From positions 1 through 64,000 of the forward strand of contig NZ_JFKD01000018.1 of the NCBI RefSeq assembly GCF_002115725.1: 64,000 nt of DNA. The letters run 5' to 3'. The notes under the pieces are model-generated. The model was given only the letters and a program-made list of their open reading frames with translations, did no database searches and had not been told where the DNA came from. A program made the position numbers and the translations under genes. Source of the stretch: Marivita cryptomonadis. Its GTDB lineage: Bacteria > Pseudomonadota > Alphaproteobacteria > Rhodobacterales > Rhodobacteraceae. Shown in pieces: positions 14,719-23,212 of the stretch (the stretch's first letter is position 1; every line of letters begins with the position of its first letter).

Positions 14719-15080
14719 CCGGCACACCCGGAACCGGATCTGCCAGCGAAGCGACGCTCGCGGTGATTCTTTCTGAACTCGACGAAAACAAAGCCGAAGA
14801 CATTGTGCAGATCGACCTGCGCGGCAAAACGTCTATTGGCGATTACATGGTCGTGTGTTCGGGGCGGTCCACCCGCCAAGTATCGGCACTGGCCGAAAAG
14901 CTGGTCGAAACGCTCAAAGCAGAGCGTGGTATCCTGTCCAAGATCGAGGGCAAGGAAACTGGTGATTGGGTGCTGATCGACACAGGCGATGTGATCGTAC
15001 ACATTTTCCGGCCGGAAGTTCGCGAATTTTACCAGTTGGAAAAAATGTGGCTCCCGGCAGGGACAGCCCTGACCAACTAG
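14715..15080 (+). CDS. rsfS: Ribosome silencing factor RsfS (Iojap family)
   Basis: 121 residues from ATG 14715; GTG 14685 is an alternative start. RsfS binds ribosomal protein uL14 and blocks joining of the 30S and 50S subunits when nutrients are low. Family features: LDENKAEDIVQIDLRGKTSIGDYMVVCSGRSTRQVSALAE, then GDWVLIDTGDVIVHIF and REFYQLEKMW at the end. It is followed one base after the stop by rlmH, the usual rsfS-rlmH pairing. A short frame with a strong ribosome-binding site ends on its start codon. Confidence 0.93.
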   Translation: MTGTPGTGSASEATLAVILSELDENKAEDIVQIDLRGKTSIGDYMVVCSGRSTRQVSALAEKLVETLKAERGILSKIEGKETGDWVLIDTGDVIVHIFRPEVREFYQLEKMWLPAGTALTN

Positions 15081-15081
15081 G

Positions 15082-15555
15082 ATGCGCGTACATCTTCGCG
15101 CGGTGGGGCGGCTCGCGGGCCGCTCGGAAGAACGCGCGCTGACCGACGATTACCTGTCTCGCTTTGGCCAGACAGGGCGCGGCCTTGGTTGGCGCTTTGA
15201 GGGCGAGACCGAGGTCGAAGACAAGAAAAACGGTGGGATGACGGCGGAGGCAGCGTTGCTGCGGGCCGCGATCCCGGCCGGGTCTCTTCTGATCTGTCTG
15301 GATGAGCGGGGCAGTCTGATGTCTTCGCCGGAATTTGCCAAAAAGCTGCAGGGTTGGGCCGATCAGGGGCGGTCGGATGTCTGTTTCGTCATTGGCGGGG
15401 CGGATGGGATTGATCCGTCACTTCGGGCCGAGGCGGATATGCTGCTGTCTTTTGGCAAGATGGTCTGGCCGCACAAGCTGGTGCGGGTGATGATTGCAGA
15501 GCAGCTTTATCGAGCGGCGTCGATCATCGCCGGGACGCCCTATCATCGGGATTAG
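15082..15555 (+). CDS. rlmH: 23S rRNA pseudouridine(1915)-N3 methyltransferase RlmH
   Basis: 157 residues of the SPOUT superfamily. RlmH methylates pseudouridine 1915 in helix 69 of 23S rRNA on 70S ribosomes using SAM. Family features: LLICLDERGSLMSS, VCFVIGGADGIDPSL (the SAM-binding knot) and SFGKMVWPHKLVRVMIAEQLYRA with the C-terminal IIAGTPYHRD, where Tyr-His are conserved. It starts one base after rsfS, a common pair. Length is normal. Confidence 0.96.
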   Translation: MRVHLRAVGRLAGRSEERALTDDYLSRFGQTGRGLGWRFEGETEVEDKKNGGMTAEAALLRAAIPAGSLLICLDERGSLMSSPEFAKKLQGWADQGRSDVCFVIGGADGIDPSLRAEADMLLSFGKMVWPHKLVRVMIAEQLYRAASIIAGTPYHRD

Positions 15556-15612
15556 GCGGGCGATGCGTGGATGCATTGCAGCTTTCGGTTGATGAAAAGC
15601 GTGCGCGGGTGG

Positions 15613-16416
15613 TCAGGTATAGGCGATGATCAACAGGATCACACCGAGGATCACGCGGTAGATCACGTATGGTGTGAAGCTGACGGATTTCAGCAATTTG
15701 AACATCAGTTTCAGCGCTGCTAATGCGGCGAGAAAGGCAAAGATCGCAGCAATAGCGGCGTCGCGAACAATGCTCATATCTGCGTCTTGTACCGCTTCGA
15801 CGCTGAGCAAGACACCGGACGCGAGGATCGTCGGGATCGACATCAGCATTGACAAGCGTGTGGCGCTTTCTCGGTCGTAGCCCAGTTGCCGCCCTGCGGT
15901 GATCGTGATGCCCGACCGTGACGTGCCCGGTATCAGGGCCAGCGTTTGCCAGAGGCCCATGATGATAGCGTCCTTCAAACTCCAGTTTTCGGCACGTTTC
16001 ACGATCGGACCCGTTTGATCAGCCCAATACAGGACGATACCGAACAGCAGCATGGTCCAGCCTATCACGGCGGTCGAGCGCAGAAGGTCATTCAGCCCTG
16101 ACAGCTTGAGCGCAAGTCCGACAAGAATCACGGGGATGGTGGCGATGATCAGGCACAGAGCCCAGAACGCACCTTGGGTGTCGATCCGACCTTTGATGAG
16201 CCGCCCCAAACCCGAGGTCACGATCTTCACGTCGGACCAGAAATACAGGATGACGGCCAGCAGTGTGCCGACATGTACGGCCACATCCAACGCTTGTCCC
16301 TGATCCGCCATACCTGTCAGATTCGGCAGAAGAATCAGGTGGCCGGACGAAGAAATCGGCAGAAATTCCGTAACGCCCTGAATCAATGCCAGGATAAGCA
16401 GATGGGTCAGGGGCAT
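15613..16416 (-). CDS. uppP: Undecaprenyl-diphosphatase UppP (BacA)
   Basis: 267-residue inner-membrane enzyme that dephosphorylates undecaprenyl pyrophosphate, recycling the lipid carrier for peptidoglycan and giving bacitracin tolerance. Motif 1 is GVTEFLPISSSGHLIL (residues 14-29), motif 2 is ALIPGTSRSGITITAG near 155-170, and there are about eight hydrophobic helices. Length and motifs are standard. It is a single leftward gene divergent from gltD; the 220-bp region between holds a dyad and the gltD -10 box. Confidence 0.96.
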   Translation of the reverse strand: MPLTHLLILALIQGVTEFLPISSSGHLILLPNLTGMADQGQALDVAVHVGTLLAVILYFWSDVKIVTSGLGRLIKGRIDTQGAFWALCLIIATIPVILVGLALKLSGLNDLLRSTAVIGWTMLLFGIVLYWADQTGPIVKRAENWSLKDAIIMGLWQTLALIPGTSRSGITITAGRQLGYDRESATRLSMLMSIPTILASGVLLSVEAVQDADMSIVRDAAIAAIFAFLAALAALKLMFKLLKSVSFTPYVIYRVILGVILLIIAYT

Positions 16417-16481
16417 GGTGTGCCGTCCAAGAGCAAAAACTCACTTGGGTATAAAGCCTTTAAAACCAATGGGAAGGATAA

Positions 16482-16521
16482 TTTTAAGTCCGGTTCGGAC
16501 CTAAAATAGCTGCGATGCAGC
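16482..16521. promoter_or_regulatory. Two adjacent dyads in the uppP-gltD intergenic region
   Basis: First dyad: TTTTAAGTCCG (16482-16492), GTT, CGGACCTAAAA (16496-16506), 10 of 11 bases paired. Second: GCTGC-GAT-GCAGC (16509-16521), followed by ATGTTTTT. They could be an operator, or an attenuator-like structure if a transcript starts further left. The role is unknown. Confidence 0.45.
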
Positions 16522-16596
16522 ATGTTTTTAGTCGAGCTGCGGCGAAATTTGGAAAAATAGGTCAGCATAAGTGACTTTTCTTTCTCTCCGGTCTTC

Positions 16597-16602
16597 TATA
16601 AT
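16597..16602 (+). promoter_or_regulatory. Candidate -10 element of the gltD-gltB operon
   Basis: Perfect TATAAT 34 bases before the gltD start. No good -35 lies at 17 bases (ACTTTT); GTGACT is 20 bases upstream. A weak -35 would fit an activated promoter, which is inference. Confidence 0.45.
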
Positions 16603-16636
16603 CAATCGCGACCACATGAAGGGAAGGATGTGAGCC

Positions 16637-18070
16637 ATGGCAAATCAGCCGATGTTGAAGTTCGTCAAAGTTGAACGCGACATGCCCACAAAGCGTGCTG
16701 CCGATGAGCGGCGCGAGGACTTTCATGAAATCTATGCGGAATACGCGGAAGCGAAGGCCAAAGAGCAGGCGAGCCGCTGCTCCCAGTGCGGTGTACCCTA
16801 TTGCCAATCGCATTGTCCGCTGCACAACAACATTCCCGATTGGCTGCGCCTGACCGCGGAAGGCCGGTTGCAGGAGGCCTATGAGGTCAGCCAAGCAACC
16901 AACACCTTCCCCGAGATTTGTGGCCGCATCTGCCCGCAGGACCGTCTGTGTGAGGGCAATTGCGTGATCGAACAGTCGGGCCACGGCACTGTCACCATCG
17001 GGTCGGTCGAGAAATACATCACGGATACCGCATGGGAAGAAGGTTGGGTTCTGCCGATCAAGCCCGCGCACGAACGTAAGGAAAGCGTCGGCATCATCGG
17101 TGCTGGCCCCGGTGGCTTGGCAGCGGCTGACGTGCTGCGCCGTCAGGGTGTGCAGGTCACCGTCTATGACCGGTACGACCGTGCAGGTGGTCTGCTGACC
17201 TATGGCATCCCCGGCTTCAAGCTGGAAAAGCCGGTGGTCATGCGCCGGAACGAGCAGTTGGAAATGGGCGGTGTGCGCTTTGTTCTTAACTGTAACATTG
17301 GCGAGGACATGTCGTTCGAAGAGATTCGCGCGCAGCATGATGCAGTGATCATCGCAACTGGCGTCTACAAGTCGCGCGATTTGGGTGGTCCGGGTTCGGG
17401 CGCCGATGGCATCGTCAAGGCGCTTGATTACCTGACCGCGTCAAACCGTAAGAGCTTTGGTGACGAGGTGTCCGAATTCGATAGCGGTAAGCTGAATGCT
17501 GAAGGCAAGAAGGTGGTCGTTATCGGCGGCGGCGACACCGCAATGGACTGTGTGCGTACGGCGATCCGTCAGGGCGCCGAGTCGGTCAAATGCCTCTATC
17601 GTCGCGACCGTGCCAACATGCCCGGCTCGCAGCGCGAGGTGCAGAACGCTGAAGAAGAGGGCGTGCAGTTCGAATGGTTGACCGCGCCCAAAGGCTTTAC
17701 CGGCGATCCGGTGAATGGTGTGATCGTCGAGCGGATGCGCCTCGGCCTGCCCGATGCGACCGGTCGTCAGATGCCCGAGGTGATCGAAGGTTCGGACTAT
17801 ATCGAACCTGCGGACATCGTGATCAAGGCGCTTGGGTTCGAGCCGGAAGAACTGCCGACGCTGTGGGGTGTGCCGGAGCTGGACGTGACCCGTTGGGGGA
17901 CGATCAAAGCCGAATTCACCTCGGGTGCGACTGCGCTGCCGGGTGTCTATGCTGTGGGTGACATCGTGCGCGGTGCGTCGCTGGTCGTCTGGGCGATCCG
18001 TGATGGGCGTGACTGTGCCGAGGCCGTGCTGCGCCAGTTGAACGGCGCGAGTGCCGTCGCTGCGGAATGA
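16637..18070 (+). CDS. gltD: Glutamate synthase [NADPH] small subunit
   Basis: 477 residues. GltD passes electrons from NADPH through FAD to the iron-sulfur centres of GltB, for glutamine + 2-oxoglutarate to 2 glutamate. The N-terminal half holds two cysteine clusters for [4Fe-4S] centres, CSQCGVPYCQSHCP and CGRICPQDRLCEGNC, then the FAD motif VGIIGAGPGGLAAAD near residue 155, the NADPH motif VVVIGGGDTAMDCV near 295, and GVYAVGDIVRGAS near the end. The stop overlaps the next start (ATGA). It leads the operon gltD, GFA protein, gltB; this order with an insert is less common than gltBD. Confidence 0.96.
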   Translation: MANQPMLKFVKVERDMPTKRAADERREDFHEIYAEYAEAKAKEQASRCSQCGVPYCQSHCPLHNNIPDWLRLTAEGRLQEAYEVSQATNTFPEICGRICPQDRLCEGNCVIEQSGHGTVTIGSVEKYITDTAWEEGWVLPIKPAHERKESVGIIGAGPGGLAAADVLRRQGVQVTVYDRYDRAGGLLTYGIPGFKLEKPVVMRRNEQLEMGGVRFVLNCNIGEDMSFEEIRAQHDAVIIATGVYKSRDLGGPGSGADGIVKALDYLTASNRKSFGDEVSEFDSGKLNAEGKKVVVIGGGDTAMDCVRTAIRQGAESVKCLYRRDRANMPGSQREVQNAEEEGVQFEWLTAPKGFTGDPVNGVIVERMRLGLPDATGRQMPEVIEGSDYIEPADIVIKALGFEPEELPTLWGVPELDVTRWGTIKAEFTSGATALPGVYAVGDIVRGASLVVWAIRDGRDCAEAVLRQLNGASAVAAE

Positions 18071-18528
18071 GCGATCTCGCCGCTCCTTACCGGCGGACGG
18101 GCACGCTTGCGGGTACATGCCTGTGCAACGGCGTGCGCATCCGTGTGGACGGTGACTATGTTGCCGCCGTTGGTGTGTGCCATTGCCGGAAATGTCGGGT
18201 CTGGTCCGGGACGATCACTGGATACTTCCTTGCCAAACCGGACGCTGTGCATGTCGAAGGTCCAACCAAAAGTTATGCATCGACGCCATTTGCCTCGCGT
18301 ACATTTTGCGAGGTGTGCGGGACCAACCTTTGGCTTCGCAACAACGGCGAAGACGACGAGTACGAATTGATGCCTGCGCTGTTTGTCGAGGCGGATTCGT
18401 TCCCCGTCATATCTGAAATCTACTGCGACCGCGCACCCGCTTACGGGCAGCTCAAAGGCGACCACAAGCGCGCGACGCAGGCGCAATACGAAGCGAACAA
18501 CCCTTTTGTCGAAGGAGACACGCCATGA
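18067..18528 (+). CDS. GFA-family (glutathione-dependent formaldehyde-activating-like) zinc protein
   Basis: 153 residues of the GFA/CENP-V zinc fold. All expected cysteines are present: GTCLCNGV, VCHCRKCRVWSG, and FCEVCGTNLWLRNNG. Family members bind two zinc ions; the founding member was described as joining formaldehyde to glutathione, but most homologues have no proven activity. The gene is locked into the glutamate synthase operon by 4-base overlaps on both sides, so it is made with GltD and GltB. Whether it helps the synthase or only travels with it cannot be told from sequence. Confidence 0.88.
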   Translation: MSDLAAPYRRTGTLAGTCLCNGVRIRVDGDYVAAVGVCHCRKCRVWSGTITGYFLAKPDAVHVEGPTKSYASTPFASRTFCEVCGTNLWLRNNGEDDEYELMPALFVEADSFPVISEIYCDRAPAYGQLKGDHKRATQAQYEANNPFVEGDTP

Positions 18529-21500
18529 CCAAGTATGATGCAAAATGGGTCCGTGCAGAGGAAGCCAAGCGCAAATGGATGGCGGAGAATGGTCTTTACT
18601 CGGAAGAAGACGAACATTCGTCCTGTGGCGTTGGCCTTGTGGTCAGTCTTGATGGCAAGCCGTCGCGCAAGGTGGTCGAAGCGGGCATTGATGCGCTCAA
18701 GGCGATCTGGCACCGAGGTGCTGTCGATGCCGATGGTAAGACCGGCGATGGTGCGGGTATTCATGTGCAGATCCCGGCTCCGTTTTTCTACGATCAGATC
18801 AAGCGCACAGGCCACGAGCCCCGCAAAGACGAGCTGATGGCAATTGGACAGGTGTTCCTGCCGCGCACTGATTTCGGCGCCCAAGAGACCTGCCGGACCA
18901 TCGTGGAGACCGAAGTCCTGCGTATGGGCTATTACATCTATGGTTGGCGGCACGTGCCGGTCAGCGTTGGGTGCCTCGGCGAAAAGGCCAATGCGACCCG
19001 GCCCGAGATCGAACAGATCATCATCTCCAACGCCAAGGGCGTGGATGAGGAAACCTTTGAGCGTGAGCTTTATGTCATCCGCCGTCGGATCGAAAAAGCG
19101 GCGGCTGCCGCTGGCATCGGTCAACTTTACATCGCGTCGCTGTCCTGCCGGTCGATCATCTACAAAGGCATGATGCTGGCCGAACAGGTGGCTGAATTCT
19201 ATCCCGATCTGCAGGACGAGCGGTTCGAGAGCGCGTTTGCGATCTACCATCAGCGCTATTCAACCAACACGTTCCCGCAGTGGTGGTTGGCGCAGCCGTT
19301 CCGCATGTTGGCGCATAACGGCGAGATCAACACGCTCAAGGGCAACGTCAACTGGATGAAGAGCCACGAGATCCGCATGGCGTCATCCGCGTTTGGCGAC
19401 ATGGCCGAAGACATCAAGCCGATCATCGCCAATGGTGCGTCGGATTCCGCAGCGCTGGACGCGGTGTTCGAAGTGCTGGTGCGTGCGGGCCGCAATGCGC
19501 CGATGGCCAAGACCATGCTGGTGCCGGAATCGTGGTCCAAGCAGGCGATCGAACTGCCCGAAGCGTGGCGCGACATGTATTCCTACTGCAATTCTGTGAT
19601 GGAGCCGTGGGACGGCCCGGCCGCACTTGCCATGACCGATGGCCGTTGGGTTTGTGCTGGTCTGGACCGGAACGGCTTGCGTCCGATGCGCTATGTCGTG
19701 ACGGGCGATGGCATGCTGATCGCCGGGTCGGAAGCAGGCATGGTGCCGATCGATGAAGGCACTGTGCGTGAAAAAGGTGCGCTTGGACCGGGGCAATTGC
19801 TTGCCGTCGATATGAAAGAGGGCAAGCTTTACCACGACGTCGAGATCAAGAACAAACTGGCCGCCAGCCAGCCGTTTGGGGAATGGGTCGGCAAGATCAA
19901 CGAACTGGACGAAGAACTGGGCCGCGTGTCCGAAGCGCCGATTTATGAAGGTGCAGAATTGCGCCGTCGCCAAATCGCGGCTGGTTATACCATTGAAGAG
20001 TTGGAGCAGGTGCTTGCGCCGATGGCCGAGGACGGCAAAGAGGTTTTGGCCTCGATGGGGGATGATACGCCGTCTGCGGTTCTGTCCAAGAAATACCGTC
20101 CGCTGTCGCACTACTTCCGTCAGAACTTCAGCCAGGTGACCAACCCGCCGATCGACAGCTTGCGCGAATTCCGCGTGATGAGCCTCAAGACGCGGTTCGG
20201 CAACCTGAAGAACGTGCTGGACGAGTCGAGCGCGCAGACCGAGATCCTTGTTCTGGACAGCCCGTTTGTCGGCAATGCACAGTTCAAGGAACTGGCCAAC
20301 CACTTTAACGCAGGCCTTTGCGAGATCGACTGTACCTTCCCGGCAACGGGCGAACAGGGCGCGTTGCAGATCGCGTTGGAGCGTATCCGCTCCGAGGCGG
20401 AAGATGCTGTGCGGTCTGGTGCAGGCCACATTACCCTGACAGATGAGTATTGCGGTGACGGCAAGGTGGCGATGCCCATGATCCTTGCCACCAGCGCGGT
20501 GCACAGCCACCTGACGCGCAAGGGTTTGCGGACCTTCTGTTCGATCAATGTAAGGTCGGCGGAATGTATCGACCCGCATTACTTTGCTGTGCTGATCGGT
20601 GCGGGCGCGACCGTTGTGAACGCCTATCTGGCCGAGGATTCTTTGGCCGACCGCATCAAGCGGGGTCTGCTTGATCTGACCTTGACCGAGGCGGTTGCCA
20701 AGTATCGCGAGGCGGTGGATCAGGGCTTGCTCAAGATCATGTCCAAGATGGGCATCTCGGTCATCTCGTCCTATCGCGGCGGCCTGAACTTTGAGGCCGT
20801 CGGCCTGAGCCGTGCGATGTGCGCAGAATACTTCCCCGGCATGCTGAGCCGCATTTCGGGCATAGGCCTGAACGGGCTCCAGCGCAAGGCCGAAGAGATT
20901 CACGCGCTGGGCTTTCAGGGCGGGCAGGATGTGCTGCCGATTGGTGGTTTTTACAAAGCACGCAAGTCGGGTGAGACCCATGCTTGGGGCGCGCAGACGA
21001 TGCACCTCATGCAGATGGCCTGCAACAAGGCGTCTTATGAGATTTGGAAGACCTATTCCAAGGCGATGCAGGCGAACCCGCCGATCCATCTGCGTGACCT
21101 GTTGGCGATCAAGCCGCTGGGAGAGCCGATCCCGCTGGAGCAGGTGGAATCCATCACCTCGATCCGCAAGCGTTTCGTGACGCCGGGTATGTCGCTGGGC
21201 GCGCTGTCGCCCGAGGCGCACAAGACGCTGAACGTGGCAATGAACCGGATCGGGGCGAAGTCCGACTCTGGTGAAGGTGGCGAAGACCCGGCGCATTTCG
21301 TGCCCGAACCGAATGGCGACAACCCGTCTGCCAAGATCAAGCAGGTGGCGTCGGGCCGATTTGGCGTGACCGCCGAATACCTGAACCAGTGCGAAGAGCT
21401 TGAGATCAAGGTCGCACAGGGCGCCAAGCCCGGTGAAGGTGGTCAGCTTCCGGGGATGAAAGTCACTGACCTGATCGCCCGTCTGCGCCATTCGACCAAA

Positions 21501-23063
21501 GGTGTGACGCTGATTTCTCCGCCGCCGCACCATGATATCTATTCGATCGAAGACCTTGCGCAGTTGATCTATGACCTCAAGCAGATCAACCCGCGCTGCA
21601 AGGTGACGGTCAAGCTTGTCGCGTCTTCTGGCGTCGGCACGATTGCGGCCGGTGTGGCCAAGGCCAAGGCGGACGTGATCCTGATTTCCGGCCACAACGG
21701 TGGCACCGGCGCGTCGCCTGCGACCTCGATCAAATATGCCGGTCTGCCTTGGGAAATGGGTCTGACCGAAGCGCATCAGGTTCTGTCGATGAACAAGCTG
21801 CGGGATCGTGTGACCCTGCGGACCGACGGTGGTCTGCGCACGGGCCGTGACATCGTCATGGCTGCGATGTTGGGTGCCGAAGAGTACGGCATCGGGACAG
21901 CGGCGCTGATCGCGATGGGCTGTATCATGGTCCGTCAGTGCCAGTCGAACACCTGCCCGGTTGGTGTGTGTACGCAGGATGAATCGCTGCGGGCCAAGTT
22001 TACTGGCAATGCGGACAAAGTGGTGAACCTGATCACGTTCTATGCGCAGGAAGTGCGGGACGTGTTGGCCTCTATCGGCGCACGGTCGCTGGACGAAGTG
22101 ATCGGCCGGGCCGATCTGCTCAGCCAAGTCAGCCGTGGGTCGGATCACCTGGACGATCTGGACCTCAACCCGCTTCTGATCCGTGTCGATGGATCGGACG
22201 ACATTGTCTACGACCGCAACAAGCCGCGCAATGCGGTGCCGGATACTCTGGATGCGGAAATCGTGCGCGATGCGGCGCGGTTCCTTGAGGAGGGTGAGAA
22301 GATGCAACTGTCCTACGCGGTGCAGAACACGCACCGGACTGTAGGCACACGCACCTCGTCCCACATCGTTCGCAAGTTCGGGATGCGCAACGCGCTGCAG
22401 CCGAACCACCTGACGGTCAAACTCACTGGTTCTGCGGGCCAGTCGCTGGGCGCGTTTGCCGCTCCGGGGCTCAAGCTCGAAGTCTCAGGTGATGCCAACG
22501 ACTATGTCGGCAAAGGTTTGTCAGGGGGCACGATCGTGGTGCGTCCGCCGATGATGTCGCCTCTGGTGGCGGCCAACAATACGATCATCGGCAACACCGT
22601 TCTGTATGGGGCGACTGACGGCTACCTCTTTGCGGCGGGCCGCGCAGGCGAGCGCTTTGCCGTGCGGAACTCGGGCGCGAAAGTGGTGGTCGAGGGCTGT
22701 GGTTCGAACGGTTGCGAGTACATGACCGGTGGGGTTGCGGTTATCCTTGGGGATATCGGTGCCAACTTTGGTGCAGGTATGACTGGCGGGATGGCCTACC
22801 TCTACGATCCCGAAGGCAAAGCGCAGGCGCTTATGAACATGGAGAGCCTCGTAACATGTCCGGTGACCGTGGATCATTGGGTGGATCAGCTTAAGGGTCT
22901 GATTGAACGGCATGTGGATGAAACCATGAGCCGCAAGGCGCAGGACATCTTGCAGCATTGGGATATCGAACTGGCGAATTTTGTTCAGGTTTGCCCGAAG
23001 GAGATGCTGGACAAGATCAGCCATCCGCTTGGTATCGAAAAGACAGCGGTGCCAGCCGAATAA
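18525..23063 (+). CDS. gltB: Glutamate synthase large subunit
   Basis: 1,512 residues, the normal size. Residues 1-33 are a propeptide; Cys34 in HSSCGVGLVVSLDG becomes the N-terminal nucleophile of the class II amidotransferase domain. The synthase domain follows with FMN-binding GHNGGTGASPATSIKYAGLPWE and the [3Fe-4S] cluster cysteines in MVRQCQSNTCPVGVCTQD. The C-terminal beta-helix (GXGXG) domain shows repeated glycine motifs such as GLSGGTIVVRPP and GGVAVILGDIGANFGAGMTGG. It starts inside the GFA gene's stop and ends before a strong terminator. Together with GltD it carries the nitrogen-assimilation pathway downstream of glutamine synthetase. Confidence 0.97.
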   Translation: MTKYDAKWVRAEEAKRKWMAENGLYSEEDEHSSCGVGLVVSLDGKPSRKVVEAGIDALKAIWHRGAVDADGKTGDGAGIHVQIPAPFFYDQIKRTGHEPRKDELMAIGQVFLPRTDFGAQETCRTIVETEVLRMGYYIYGWRHVPVSVGCLGEKANATRPEIEQIIISNAKGVDEETFERELYVIRRRIEKAAAAAGIGQLYIASLSCRSIIYKGMMLAEQVAEFYPDLQDERFESAFAIYHQRYSTNTFPQWWLAQPFRMLAHNGEINTLKGNVNWMKSHEIRMASSAFGDMAEDIKPIIANGASDSAALDAVFEVLVRAGRNAPMAKTMLVPESWSKQAIELPEAWRDMYSYCNSVMEPWDGPAALAMTDGRWVCAGLDRNGLRPMRYVVTGDGMLIAGSEAGMVPIDEGTVREKGALGPGQLLAVDMKEGKLYHDVEIKNKLAASQPFGEWVGKINELDEELGRVSEAPIYEGAELRRRQIAAGYTIEELEQVLAPMAEDGKEVLASMGDDTPSAVLSKKYRPLSHYFRQNFSQVTNPPIDSLREFRVMSLKTRFGNLKNVLDESSAQTEILVLDSPFVGNAQFKELANHFNAGLCEIDCTFPATGEQGALQIALERIRSEAEDAVRSGAGHITLTDEYCGDGKVAMPMILATSAVHSHLTRKGLRTFCSINVRSAECIDPHYFAVLIGAGATVVNAYLAEDSLADRIKRGLLDLTLTEAVAKYREAVDQGLLKIMSKMGISVISSYRGGLNFEAVGLSRAMCAEYFPGMLSRISGIGLNGLQRKAEEIHALGFQGGQDVLPIGGFYKARKSGETHAWGAQTMHLMQMACNKASYEIWKTYSKAMQANPPIHLRDLLAIKPLGEPIPLEQVESITSIRKRFVTPGMSLGALSPEAHKTLNVAMNRIGAKSDSGEGGEDPAHFVPEPNGDNPSAKIKQVASGRFGVTAEYLNQCEELEIKVAQGAKPGEGGQLPGMKVTDLIARLRHSTKGVTLISPPPHHDIYSIEDLAQLIYDLKQINPRCKVTVKLVASSGVGTIAAGVAKAKADVILISGHNGGTGASPATSIKYAGLPWEMGLTEAHQVLSMNKLRDRVTLRTDGGLRTGRDIVMAAMLGAEEYGIGTAALIAMGCIMVRQCQSNTCPVGVCTQDESLRAKFTGNADKVVNLITFYAQEVRDVLASIGARSLDEVIGRADLLSQVSRGSDHLDDLDLNPLLIRVDGSDDIVYDRNKPRNAVPDTLDAEIVRDAARFLEEGEKMQLSYAVQNTHRTVGTRTSSHIVRKFGMRNALQPNHLTVKLTGSAGQSLGAFAAPGLKLEVSGDANDYVGKGLSGGTIVVRPPMMSPLVAANNTIIGNTVLYGATDGYLFAAGRAGERFAVRNSGAKVVVEGCGSNGCEYMTGGVAVILGDIGANFGAGMTGGMAYLYDPEGKAQALMNMESLVTCPVTVDHWVDQLKGLIERHVDETMSRKAQDILQHWDIELANFVQVCPKEMLDKISHPLGIEKTAVPAE

Positions 23064-23086
23064 TCGGGCATCAGTGACCAGATCAG

Positions 23087-23119
23087 CGACCCGGCCCTGT
23101 GGCCGGGTCGTGTGTTTTT
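23087..23119 (+). terminator. Rho-independent terminator of the glt operon
   Basis: Perfect 10-base stem CGACCCGGCC / GGCCGGGTCG with a CTGT loop, followed by TGTGTTTTT; 23 bases after the gltB stop. Confidence 0.9.
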
Positions 23120-23212
23120 GGGCGATTGATTACGTATTGGCGACAAAAACGAGCCTCAATACGGCCCAAATGCCCCCTTACGTCGATCCTGACCCATTAC
23201 GGAGTTCGGGAT

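Noticed and set aside
19383..22409. A 1,008-codon open frame antisense to gltB
   Set aside because: It lies wholly inside gltB and its protein is Arg/His/Gln-rich with no family-like motifs, as expected from the complement of a GC-rich coding strand.
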